A stretch of DNA of 64,000 bases from Metopolophium dirhodum (taxonomy: Eukaryota; Arthropoda; Insecta; Hemiptera; Aphididae). The stretch is from the NCBI RefSeq assembly GCF_019925205.1, contig NW_026869896.1:124001-188000 (forward strand), read 5' to 3'. Below, one piece after another: positions 54,326 to 64,000 of the stretch. Position 1 is the stretch's first letter. Each line of letters begins with the position of its first letter. Both the position numbers and the translations under genes were made by a program. A model generated the notes under the pieces. That model made no database searches. It saw only the letters and a program-made list of their open reading frames with translations, and had not been told where the DNA came from.

Positions 54326-54889
54326 ATGTCTGTTTTTAAAGGGAATGCCAGACTTGAGAACGCATTACTGTTTAGTTTTCCGTTTATACATAAGCCCCAA
54401 CTGGTGTTCAAGGAGTTTGATCTTGGTCACTGTATGAATAACGTTCATGGATTAACCCATATCTGTGATGACTATATTAAATTCGGTCCATTGGACAATT
54501 GTTCTACATTTCCATTCGAGAACTACATGAGTACTCTAAAGAACATGATACGGAAGCCAGACAAGCCACTTATACAAGTTGTTAAAAGAAGTAATGAAAT
54601 AAGTTTATTGAAATTAAATTCTCAAAAAGAAATACCCATGTTTACTTTTTCTGGATTTCATAAACATGGACCATTGATTCAAAATATAGAAGGATTCCAG
54701 TATGCTACCTTTAAAATGAAAACATTTAGTATCAAATTAAATACAGAGGCTGATAGTTGTATTTTAACATGTAATGGTGACACAATAAAAGTCTTCAATA
54801 TAGTTAAAGATAAAGATGATGCAATATTTTTAATTTGTAAAAAATTTCAAAACAAAGACATTTTATTTGATAAGCCGATCAAATCTTAA
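54326..54889 (+). pseudogene. CACTA (En/Spm)-like transposase fragment with foreign 5' part
   Basis: From about 54440 the ORF carries NVHGLTHICDDYIKFGPLDN then FPFENYMSTLKNMIRKP, the C-terminal block (DUF4218-like) common to CACTA-type transposase proteins in insects. The preceding 71 bp are an exact copy of antisense Crypton sequence (see 52613-52683), so the first ~40 residues are not native. Upstream catalytic parts are absent. It is a relic, open by chance or by recent formation. Confidence 0.65.
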
Positions 54890-56460
54890 GAATTAGATAT
54901 TTATAATGTTAATACATTAAGTCATGAACTCTACTGCTATCCTATAAATGAGATTAAAAAAAAAAATGATTTTAATTCATTTTGACAGTAATGCGTTAAT
55001 ATTACTCAACAACTGACAACTTAGCATTAGGTATGTATAGTATGCAATTTACAGTTAAGTAATTAATTCAGTGGCGTCATTTGAGGGCAGGGTGGAAGCA
55101 AGGTGGGCATTTGCCCCTGTCTACTTTTAATAGCGGCCCGATGGGCCGGTGTCCGGTTGTATCCATTTAATGATTATTATATTTTATTAGTGCAAAAACA
55201 TGCCTATTTTTTGAGAACTAAGAAATTATTGTCACAATGATAAATTTTGTAATTAATAATATATTAATAGTTGGAATATATTTATATTTAAACGCATGCG
55301 GGGACGTGCATGGAAGTGGTGTGTGTGTGTTTATGAAGGAAAATAATTAAAGGATATATAAAATTGTTCAATTGTTGTATATACAACAATAAAAATAATT
55401 AAAAATCATAATCCCATATAGCTTTATTTCCAAAAATATAAAATGAATACTACTTCTAAAAACAACCGATCGTTACTCTAATATTTATCAATGATTTCAA
55501 ACTGCAGTTAATTTTGTGACAGTTGTGTACTGTGCACTATTCTCTATTGTATACAATTTAGTTTAGTACCTATATAAAAATAAATTTTTCCATGTGTTTA
55601 TATAAATAATAAAGTATGTGAAAATAGATCAAGATTCATAAACAATTTCTAATAAAACAAAAATAATTTGAACCAGTAAGCAAGCAATAAAAATAAAATA
55701 AAATTAGTTTACATAGTTTTAATTTCTATGTACAATTTATTGTTCTATAAAATATCTGCTACCTTATATTTTCAAATGATTTTGACGCACTACACAAAAA
55801 TCTGGTATCGGTGCCACGGTCAAAAATGGATCTACTATTAGGTCGGTATTCGGTACATTCGGTATTCGATCGCGGACTTGGTCGCGTCCATTGTTCACGG
55901 CACACACACTACGCGGTACAGCAAAGTTGCGACTTGCGAGAGAGAGTATGTGTTACGGCGACTATCGGAACTCGGAAGCCCTATCAAACCGTGATTACAG
56001 TGTGTGACGACGTCGTCGTCTAAACAATGATAATAAAAGAAAAATAATATAATGATAGTATAAAAATATTATTTTATTCATAATATTATTTTTAAAATAA
56101 CATATTAATGATAATCCAGTGGCCAACTGACATTTTATAGATATTTTTTTAATATAATTAAAATCAAAAATATGGGGAAAAAAACGTTTATAAAATCATT
56201 TCATTATAAAAATAATATTTTATAAATTTCAATAAAATATATTTTTGCTATCTGGGGTATTACTATATACTAGCATAAATAAGTGCGTCGGAAGATTCGA
56301 TTTTTTTCGCGAATCTCGCTGTTTCGACGTCCGAAGACGGCGGAGCACGTCGTCCGCTTCCCGACGCGATCGCGTCCTCCTTTACGACGCCCTTTGAAGG
56401 ACGTCGAAACCGCGTTCGTAATTCGCCGGGACGGCGAAACGGCTGAAGAGTCATAGATTC
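54890..56460. other. Non-coding, hAT-like end at 55070
   Basis: AT-rich DNA with a hAT-type end CAGTGGCGTCATTTGAGG at 55070 (no partner found), a (GT)n run near 55317-55330, a CG-richer patch at 55800-56030 and another at 56285-56460 containing GCCGGGACGGCGAAACGGCT. Short frames in the CG patches show no domain. Confidence 0.45.
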
Positions 56461-56462
56461 GA

Positions 56463-56620
56463 CATCAGTTTTTAACTCAGTAGGTAGGTAGGTAGGCAAG
56501 GCGTTAGTGCGGATAACCCGAGGTCGTGGTTTCGATGCCGGCCGCCGGGATTAAAGGTAATTTGCGGCGGTCGTGTTAATTCGGAATATTTTTTTCCGTG
56601 TTTTTTTTTTTTGTCATTTT
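56463..56620 (+). other. tRNA-like SINE candidate
   Basis: After a (TAGG)4 run comes GGCAAGGCGTTAGTGCGG (A-box-like) and, 30 bp on, GGTCGTGGTTTCGATGCCGG (B-box-like, GGTTTCGATGCC), then a 3' body ending in T-runs. Spacing of A and B boxes fits a Pol III promoter of a tRNA-derived SINE. Ends and duplication were not determined. Confidence 0.4.
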
Positions 56621-57199
56621 CCTTTCGCTATCACTTTTACCTTATCATATTATTCGTATTGAACGAAAATTTTACCTTCTTTTTTCAAAATTCGAGTTTT
56701 ACCCCTTTCGAAGACGTCGGACCTCCCCCTTGATGACTTAATCGCGTTCCCCGCTAAATTTATTGACCGCCTGCGGCTGTACTTCGTTCGTGATCAGCGA
56801 GATAGGACGGCGTCGTTATTATTATATACAGGCATATATATATGCGTCGAAGCGTTCGATTTTATATTTTACAGATTTTTGCCTACTCGGTCTCGGTGAC
56901 GCCGTGAGCTACTCATATCGGTATTTATATATTTGATACACGATATAGCCACAGAAGGTACTGTAGGTACATGCATACTTAATAAATAAACGCCTAAGTG
57001 TTAAGAGTTGATACGGTGGTTGGGTTAGTTGAATTATATAATAATTTCCTAGCTCGAGTCGACGATGGATATTGTGACGGAAACGTTCGAATACTTCAAC
57101 GCAGAGTGTATTAAAATACATATATTATTATTAATCGATTGGTCGATATGACTATACTACGGGTAGGTATATTTTGTATGCCACACTAAATTTTTGTTT

Positions 57200-58380
57200 A
57201 CCAAATTTGACTCACCTAAAAACTGTAATTTATTATTTACCTTTTAATTATCTATTTATTAATTTGATTTTTTGCTCATGATTAAATACACAATACCTAC
57301 CTACATAAGTAATATCAAATAGTATAGCCATATCATTATACAATTTAACTTTAAATTAATGATTACCAGTTCTGACTCACCTAAAAACTGCAATATATTA
57401 TGTACCTACTACATAGTAAATAGCATAAAATCAAATTAATAAACAGTTAATTTAAAGGTAAATAACAAATTGATTTACACAGCTACAGCTATTGCTTTTA
57501 TTGTCTAAATTTATTGAGTAATATTTATTGGGCTCGATTATGTGGTTAAATATTAAATATTATATACCTATACTATGTAGTGGGTACATAATATATTACA
57601 GTTTTTAGGTGAGTCAGATTTGGTAATCATAAATTTAGTTTAGCATACAAAATATACTGCAACAGATTCTAAATAATATTAATATAATAACAAAATAGAA
57701 CTTATGGAATATATGGGACGGTTCTTTTATACTTGAATTAGACAATAGTAATATAATTTACCTACATGTATACTATGTAGGTAGTACTAAATATATTACA
57801 GTTTTTAGGGCAGTTGATTGTTTGAGGTAATATAATTTGCTAATTATAAATTGTATGTATGGTACAAAGCTGCTGCAGATACTATATAATACAATAATTA
57901 TTATAAACTAATAGATCTACATGTATTTAATAATTAAATTGTGGCAGTTAAATTGTATAAAGATATGGCTATACTATTTGATATTACTTATGTAGGTAGG
58001 TTTAGTTATGAGTATTAAGTGATCAATTAAACTATTTGATAAATAATTAGCTACATTTATTAAGCATCGTTTGATAGGTTCAATCATTAGCCTAAAATCA
58101 AATTAATAAAATATAACAAATATACACAGCTAATGTTTTTATTATCTAATAATAACTAAACTAAATGTATACTATGTAGTACCCACTTCATTCATTACAG
58201 ATTTTAGGTGAGTCAACTTTGTTGTAGCATACAAATGATGATACAGATTTTAAATAATACAATATTAATAAAGAATATAAAAATGTATGTATTTAATTAA
58301 AGTCTGGAAATTAAATTGTATGATTATATGACTATATACTATTTGAAACAACTTATATAGGTAGGTTTAATTATGAGTAT
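57200..58380. repeat. Interspersed direct and inverted repeats
   Basis: Segment 57294-57350 (CTACATAAGTAATATCAAAT...) is inverted at 57948-58000 and again, more diverged, at 58311-58363. The word ACAGTTTTTAGGTGAGTCA and its neighbours recur at about 57595, 57795 and 58198 in one orientation and at about 57210 and 57376 in the other. The block looks like a broken foldback or satellite region next to the Harbinger 2 insertion. Confidence 0.75.
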
Positions 58381-58624
58381 TATATGAAATCAAGAATAGA
58401 CAATAATGCCGGGACGGCGAAACGGCTTAGGCTGCGTGTACATTGGGGAGCGGCGAGCGTCGAGCGTCGAGCGGCAGCGTCAGCGGTGACGACGCTCGGC
58501 GAGCGGTGAGCGGCTATGTGTATACATTGAGGAGCGTTATTTTTCAGCGGCATGCTGTTTTTCATTCAACAACAAATATACATTTGCCCAATTTTTACAG
58601 TTGTAGTTCATCTGTTCTGTGAAA

Positions 58625-61600
58625 ATGTCGTTCATCACAGTGGAACGTCTCTCTTTAATCTTAGACAATCCGTTTTTACGAAGTAAAATGTTAAAAAAGA
58701 AAAGAGTTGGCGTTCACCCGATTAACCGCACCCGGAAAATGTATGGAGAGTTCCATCATTTGTATGCTGATTTAAGAAAATCACCAACTAAATTTTTCGA
58801 ATATCTCCGAATGTCGATTGGGACTTACGACTTTATTTTAAAGAGAATCGGTAAACGAATTCAAAAGAAAACGACTAATTTTAAGAAGCCGATTTCAAAT
58901 GCTGAAAGGTTGTATGTAACTTTAAGGTAAGTAACATTATAATCAATTTCGTTATTTATTATTATTTTTTTAAAGATATTAATAGTTTAAACAAACAATT
59001 AAACTGTACTTTTTTAATAACAAGATAAATACATTTTAAATACATAATTTATAAAAAAATACTCACCTATTACTGAGGTGATTAAAAAAATATTAAATAA
59101 ACAGAATGTTCTCCTTTTATATGTTAAAATTAATAATACATAATATACAATATATTCATACAAGTTTAAAATAGTAAATACTGTATTGCCTATGAGTATA
59201 TCTATGATAAAATATTTGTATAAGTTTTTTTCAAAATGGTTCCGGTAGAATATGATTATAAGGATCTTGACTATTTACCGGCAACATTAACTCAGTAGTC
59301 TGATTATTTACCGGCAACATTAACTCAGAATTCTGATTATTTCTCAAACTTGAAGTAATCGGTACATTTTGATCAATGGAGTTGGACCTAGTTGTAGTAG
59401 TGTTGTTAGGTAAAACCCACTGAGATGATTCGTTAGTTGTAAACGGAAAGGCTGCGGTTGATGAAGGGAGTAGATAAGGCTGGTAATTATTTTGATGAAC
59501 ATTTTTTTTCATTCTATAGGCATTCAACACTACATTCTGAATTTGAGTCCTTACCTCCAGTTTTTCTAGTGGATCAAATTCTTTAATGTATGGTAGGAAA
59601 CTTAATAGGAACTGTGCATCTGGATCATCATTTGTTTTAGTTTCTCGTTCCTGTGCTCTTTGAAGTATAGCTATTTTTTGTTTTTCCAGTTCCAAAAATG
59701 TGTGAGTGTCGTCTTCATCGGCGCGCCTTTTCTTTTTTTTGGATTTTGGCATAGAAAGTGAATGTTTTGTTGATTCAGCTGAGGGTGATAATACGTCAGT
59801 TATACTACTAGTACCCATTACATCAATATCGCTTTCGATGCAGTGACCATCATCGTTAGTTTCCTCAAATATAGGTGATTGGATATTTTGCTCTTCTGCA
59901 GTAACAAGATTTCCGGACAAACAACTGGGCATTAATGAATCTTTAACAAACATCATCTGATTGAAAAATTGCCATTTTGATTTGTAATCACTACCACCAT
60001 CACCAGAACGACGAACTGGTTCTTTTTGCAACTCTTTTCTAAATTTGTCTTTTAAGTTTTTCCACTTAGCTTTTATTTCATTACCTATAATTATTCAAAT
60101 TCTTTACAAACTGTTTGGTATTATGTAATCTATTATGTAACAATTTGTAACCACCAAAAAAAAATTTGTAACCGAACCAGTACCGCGGAAAACAGAGTTC
60201 AAAGTTCCGGGTGCCAGGGTAACGTTATAATTAAAATTTCGACTTGAAAACTGTTTGGCATTATGACATTATGTAATCAGTTATGTAAGATATTTTACTA
60301 TTTTAGTTAATTAAACCAGGGTTTTCCGGGACACTTGTGTGGTTAAAAGTAGAAATTACTAAGTTACTCAGTATAATATATTAATATGTTTAAATTCAGG
60401 GGCGCCATTTGAGTTTTATAATAGGGGTGCCAAAATTTAAGCAAGCAACTTTTTTTTAGAATGATAAATACAGATATCGTTTGTATGTAAGTCGCTTGTA
60501 TGGGGTTAAACTCTTGAAGGACATATTTTAATGAATTCAAATTATTCATTAATAATTTGTTTGCTTTTTGGTATAGATCTAAAAATATTTAGTACCTAGG
60601 TATAGCCGTATAGGTAACTTTTTTTTTCCAGTTTTCAACCGACGGCGCCACGGGAACTGCTTTCGCATTCTTCCGCGATCCGTATAGGTATCTACATTTA
60701 ATTAATGCAATTTATTCCAAATAAAATTAATACATTATATTTATTTATTAACTTATTATAATGAATAATAATACAATATTCCATACAGTATACTTTAGTT
60801 TTTTAAATTAATTATGCTATTCTAGCTTATGGCTAAAATGGCGCCCCTGTGTTTAATGGTAGGTATATTAATTATATGACTATCATAATATGATATATAA
60901 CTATAATATTATAGTAATACTTATATTTTATTTAATTATCACTAATACGCTTCCTAGGTCGTTATTTTAAATTCATATTATATTACCTAATACCTTATTA
61001 TATTGTATTATTTTGTTATATTTACAAAATCACTAATAATAAATGAATGTTATATTTTAAAAAGGTATTTATCAACTGGAATTTCTTTTCGAAACTTATC
61101 GTTTTCAATGCGAATGGGTGCATGTACCATATCAAAGATTGTTCATGAAGTTTGTCTAGTCATATGGGAAGAATTTGTACATGACTTTATGCCAGTTCCT
61201 ACAAAACAACATTGGGAAAAAGTTGCTAAGGACTATTATAATCGATGGGGTTTTCCGAACTGCATTGGGTCTTTAGATGGGAAACATTGCCAAATTAAGT
61301 GTCCAAAAAATTCAGGATCGAGCTACTTCAATTATCTCAAATACTTTTCATTGGTTCTACAAGGAGTTGCAGATGCAGACAAAAAGTTTTTGACAGTTGA
61401 GGTAGGAGCAAGAGGAAAGCAGAGCGATGGAGGAACATTTGCATCTTCGGCACTTTTTCATTTAATGGATAGTAATAGTTTAAATGTACCACCTGAAAAA
61501 AATTTACCAGGAACAAATATCAAGGTACCTCATGTTTTAATCGGAGATGAAGCCTACCCGTTAAAGCCATATTTAATGAGACCTTTTCCTTCCCGAACCT

Positions 61601-61947
61601 TAACACCGGCAAAAGAACGTTTTAATGATAATTTATCAAGAGCGCGTAAATGTATTGAATGTACATTTGGAATATTACGTGCCAAATGGAGATTGCTTGG
61701 AAAGGAGATCGAGGTCAGTTCAAAAAAAGCCGTAATTATAATTAAATGTATGTGTTTATTGCATAACATTGTCAGAGAAAAAGATGGCGATACTGATTTA
61801 GACTATTGTAATGTTATGTTGGACACACATAACAATTATTGGGAAAATGAAAATTTAAATCAACGAGCAAGAGGTACAAATGCTCTTCAAAGGGCAAAAG
61901 AAGTAAGAGATGCATTCGTGGATTATTTTTTAAATAACGCATCATGA
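58625..61947 (+). CDS. PIF/Harbinger transposase, two exons
   Basis: Exon 1 (58625-58926) starts at ATG 58625, just inside the left TIR, and ends AG|GTAAGT; exon 2 (61065-61947) begins after TTTTAAAAAG. The frame joins. Exon 1 gives the N-terminal DNA-binding-like part (MYGEFHHLYADLR). The DDE_4 triad lies in exon 2: GSLDGKHCQIKCP, LIGDEAYPLKPYL and RKCIECTFGILRAKWR. The protein (about 395 residues) has normal family length and no defect is visible, so this copy may still code for active transposase. The 2.1-kb intron contains the MADF gene's main exon on the other strand and a short hAT relative. Confidence 0.9.
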
Positions 61948-62855
61948 TCAGTACATACATTATACACAATGGACAACGTTTTATTAATACAAATTATAAA
62001 ATCATTAAATTTAGTTTAAAATAAATAATAAATGCCTTAAATTTATGTTGGTACTTATTGTTATTTGTTAGTTCACAGAAAACTTGATGTACAACTGAAT
62101 CTCGTAGGTATTAATTTTAATTTATTCCTAATATAATAATTTTAACACGAATATTAATGTGTTTATATTATTGGACGGATTCAAAAAATTGTACATGAGA
62201 TAATATTATCAATGTTGGTTGCACCAACTATAATAATATCATTATATTATAATCACATATTTTCTTTATCGCAGAATAGACTAAATTTAATCTATTCTGT
62301 GGTTTTATTTATAAAATTTAAAACTTATACATATTTATATTTGAAATGTCACCACCACATGACGTAGTGTGTGCATGATGTAGATAATAATAATAATTTT
62401 AAGTTATAGTAACTAAAATAGACTATTATAGCGTAAAAACAATTAGTTTCCTACTGCTATACGAAAATACTTAATACTGCATAATGCATGTTATATTTAA
62501 TAAGTTCGTTATATATTAATACATGTTTACTGAATGTCGAAAAACATAAGTCAGGTAAGTATATTGCAAATATAAATCAGTTTATTTATTTTTTTATTCA
62601 TTTTAAATAATATGTTTTGTAAATAATGTTTTGATCACCTACACATTGTGTACGTTATTGTTGACACTTGATAAAATACCTGTTTTAGTTAATAATACCT
62701 GGTTTTCCTAGTGATTTTCCTATTTCTTCCCACATTTTCTTGTTCCGTTCTACATTTTTATATTGAGGATGTGTATCATCCCACAGGCAAGGTCTTGTTT
62801 GGACCTCAGAAATAATAATTTCTCTCATACTTTCTACAGAACGTGTGTCTTCCAT
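59231..62855 (-). CDS. MADF/BESS-domain protein of Harbinger, two exons
   Basis: Exon 1 (62699-62855) starts at ATG 62855 and encodes the first half of a MADF domain (EIIISEVQTRPCLWDD...KKMWEEIGKSLG). Exon 2 (59231-60084) finishes it (NEIKAKWKNLKDKFRKEL), then has a basic nuclear signal (PKSKKKKRRADEDD), and a BESS motif (DAQFLLSFLPYIKEFDPLEK) followed by an Asn/Gln-rich tail with two ELMLPVN repeats. Borders are GT-AG. In Harbinger elements this Myb-related partner binds the TIRs and helps nuclear import of transposase. No break is seen. Confidence 0.85.
60397..60849. mobile_element. 453-bp hAT-like MITE inside Harbinger 2
   Basis: CAGGGGCGCCATTTGAG at the left and AAAATGGCGCCCCTG at the right form inverted repeats. 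Flanks TGTTTAAATT and TGTTTAAT are similar but not identical, so the 8-bp duplication has probably mutated. It lies in the shared intron space of the two Harbinger genes and codes for nothing. Confidence 0.7.
61948..62640. other. Harbinger 2 inner non-coding segment
   Basis: The 3' end of the transposase gene with AATAAA-type signals, then AT-rich intron of the MADF gene; one small hairpin CAGAATAGA...TCTATTCTG at about 62273-62301. Nothing else seen. Confidence 0.5.
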
Positions 62856-63114
62856 AGTTCAAAAGCAACTAGCACGAAAATATAGTGAATAGTGATATCA
62901 TAATTTCATAAGCGTTGAGCGTCGAAATTCAAACATGTTCGATCTGCGACGCGCCGCTGGACTGTCGCTCGCCGCTGCCGCTCGCCGCTCGCGGTCAATG
63001 TACACACTTCAATATAATTTACATAGGCTTAAAATTTTATTGCGACGCGCCGCTCGACGCTCGACGCTCGCCGCTCGCCAATGTACACGCGGCCTTAAGA
63101 GTACGCTACACACA

Positions 63115-63465
63115 CATTTTTGCTACCTAAAAACATGTTTTAGGAGAATCGCTCCCCTTTGGGCTGTAGGTATCGTACAAAAATCAAATTTTGACTACTT
63201 AAGGATAACAATATTATCTGTGTTCCTATGTTTTATTATGATTATAACTTTACTCAATAATTTTTTATGGATTGTAGAAAAGTATATAAAAAACTAAATA
63301 TTCAACATTTAATGATTATTACTATATTAATGCTATCTAAAAAATAAAACATAGGAACACAGATAATGTTCTTACCTTTATGTCAACGAAAGTTGGATTT
63401 TGTGCGATCAGTGTAACCCAAATGAGACTGATTCTCCTGAGACATGTTTTTGAAATGCTCTAACC
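63115..63465. repeat. Foldback repeat flanking Harbinger 2
   Basis: The arm 63115-63243 (ACATGTTTTAGGAGAATC ... ATCTGTGTTCCTATGTTTTA) is inverted with moderate divergence at about 63330-63465 (TAAAACATAGGAACACAGAT ... GATTCTCCTGAGACATGT). The loop is about 85 bp. Probably a MITE or palindromic host repeat into whose edge Harbinger 2 inserted. Confidence 0.75.
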
Positions 63466-64000
63466 TACACCGCGCGCATTCCTACCGTACTGCACCTTAG
63501 GTCGAAAATAGCTATTTATCGTATACCCGCATAGCTTATAAATATCCAAATCCGTGGCGCCGAACCCTATATTCAGGTAGGGCATTTGCCCTACCTCATA
63601 CTATTGGGGGGGGGGGGGGGGGGTGGTCCAGTGGTTGGGTCAGCAACTTTATTATAAGCTATAGTAAATTATAAATAAAAATAGTTTATAATTAAGTCTT
63701 TAGTATTTAGGTAGACTTATTTATGTAGCCTAGAGCCTAAGACCACAATAATATTATAGTTAATAGATATATACATAGGTATACGATGATAATATTATTA
63801 TATCATTAATTTTGTTGTCAATGTTTGGTATATAATATACTTATCTATGGTATGGTTATTATGGTCCATGCATTTAAGTGGCTTAGCCAGTGTTAACATG
63901 TAGCGAAAAAATTCGTTACGAGTGAATATTTTTGTACGAAAATAGAATTATCAATATAATATTATTATTCGTGAAACGTCGAATTGTGCCGAGTGGTGAG
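63466..64000. other. Non-coding end of window
   Basis: A short CGCGCGC patch near 63472, a GTAGGGCATTTGCCCTAC palindrome (63576-63593), a G-run of about 17 at 63606-63622, and AT-rich sequence to the end. No gene. Confidence 0.5.

Larger units (their letters stand above)
58430..63094. mobile_element. PIF/Harbinger element 2, complete, TSD TTA
   Basis: The left end GGCTGCGTGTACATTGGGGA and the complement of the right end GGCCGCGTGTACATTGGCGA start TIRs that agree for about 46 bp with only two mismatches. TTA flanks both sides (58427-58429; 63095-63097). Nested GAGCGTC/GAGCGGC subterminal repeats lie inside each end, including a second ATGTGTATACATTG-like copy. It encodes a transposase (+) and a MADF/BESS protein (-), the classical two-gene Harbinger set, and hosts a 453-bp hAT relative in an intron. 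4665 bp in total. Confidence 0.95.

Noticed and set aside
62915..63297. Two ORFs at the right end of Harbinger 2
   Set aside because: They translate the GC-rich terminal inverted repeat and its subterminal copies; repeated Arg/Ala/Ser-rich peptides are a by-product.

Overview
The window looks like insect chromosome, most likely from an aphid or close relative. This is inference. The base composition is strongly AT-rich, TAGGTACCTA-type words are frequent, introns are short (57 to 70 bp) GT-AG introns, there are short TTAGG stretches, and the sequence holds a densovirus-like capsid gene with a parvoviral phospholipase domain. I see no certain single-copy host gene; almost everything recognisable is a mobile element or an endogenised virus.

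Layout. 1-1840: GC-rich start, direct repeats, a tRNA-like relic. 1844-18830: a large Polinton/Maverick (adintovirus-like) element. It has four uncharacterised plus-strand ORFs on the left, then a protein-primed DNA polymerase B with zinc fingers (+), a minus-strand block (unknown 157-aa protein, coiled-coil protein, chromodomain integrase, 236-aa protein, packaging ATPase), and a plus-strand virion block (phospholipase A2/adenain-type protease fusion, minor capsid, 43-aa ORF, major capsid). Replication, integration and capsid genes sit together as in other Polintons. The polymerase, integrase, PLA2-protease and minor capsid genes are broken; the major capsid, the ATPase and the small ORFs read through. 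The minor capsid gene carries a probable solo LTR (14199-14638) and a hAT transposon (14955-17403), each with exact target-site duplications.

19127-25970: a PIF/Harbinger element with an apparently intact four-exon transposase; a 3.9-kb hAT element (21374-25301) sits in its first intron. 25971-31200: a Ty3/gypsy retrotransposon on the minus strand with frame-broken pol and an intact gag. 31236-31445: an unusual array of palindromic CCGT...ACGG units. 35613-38169: a MULE-type transposase gene with FLYWCH-like and RING domains and one nonsense codon. 38391-40870: a long-TIR element with a nested hAT relative. 41-46 kb: MITEs, a non-LTR retrotransposon tail and repeats.

47325-49219: an endogenous densovirus fragment on the minus strand, with a VP gene (PLA2 domain, 67-bp intron, later breaks), a TATA/CRE-like promoter and a 29-bp perfect terminal hairpin. 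50219-50536: a gypsy RT scrap. 51336-54106: a Crypton-like tyrosine recombinase gene with zinc finger, frame-broken. 54326-54889: a CACTA-like transposase fragment fused to a 71-bp piece copied from the Crypton gene. 58430-63094: a second PIF/Harbinger element with clean TIRs and a TTA duplication; its transposase and MADF/BESS genes are interleaved on opposite strands, and its flanks rejoin to match a related site 2 kb away.
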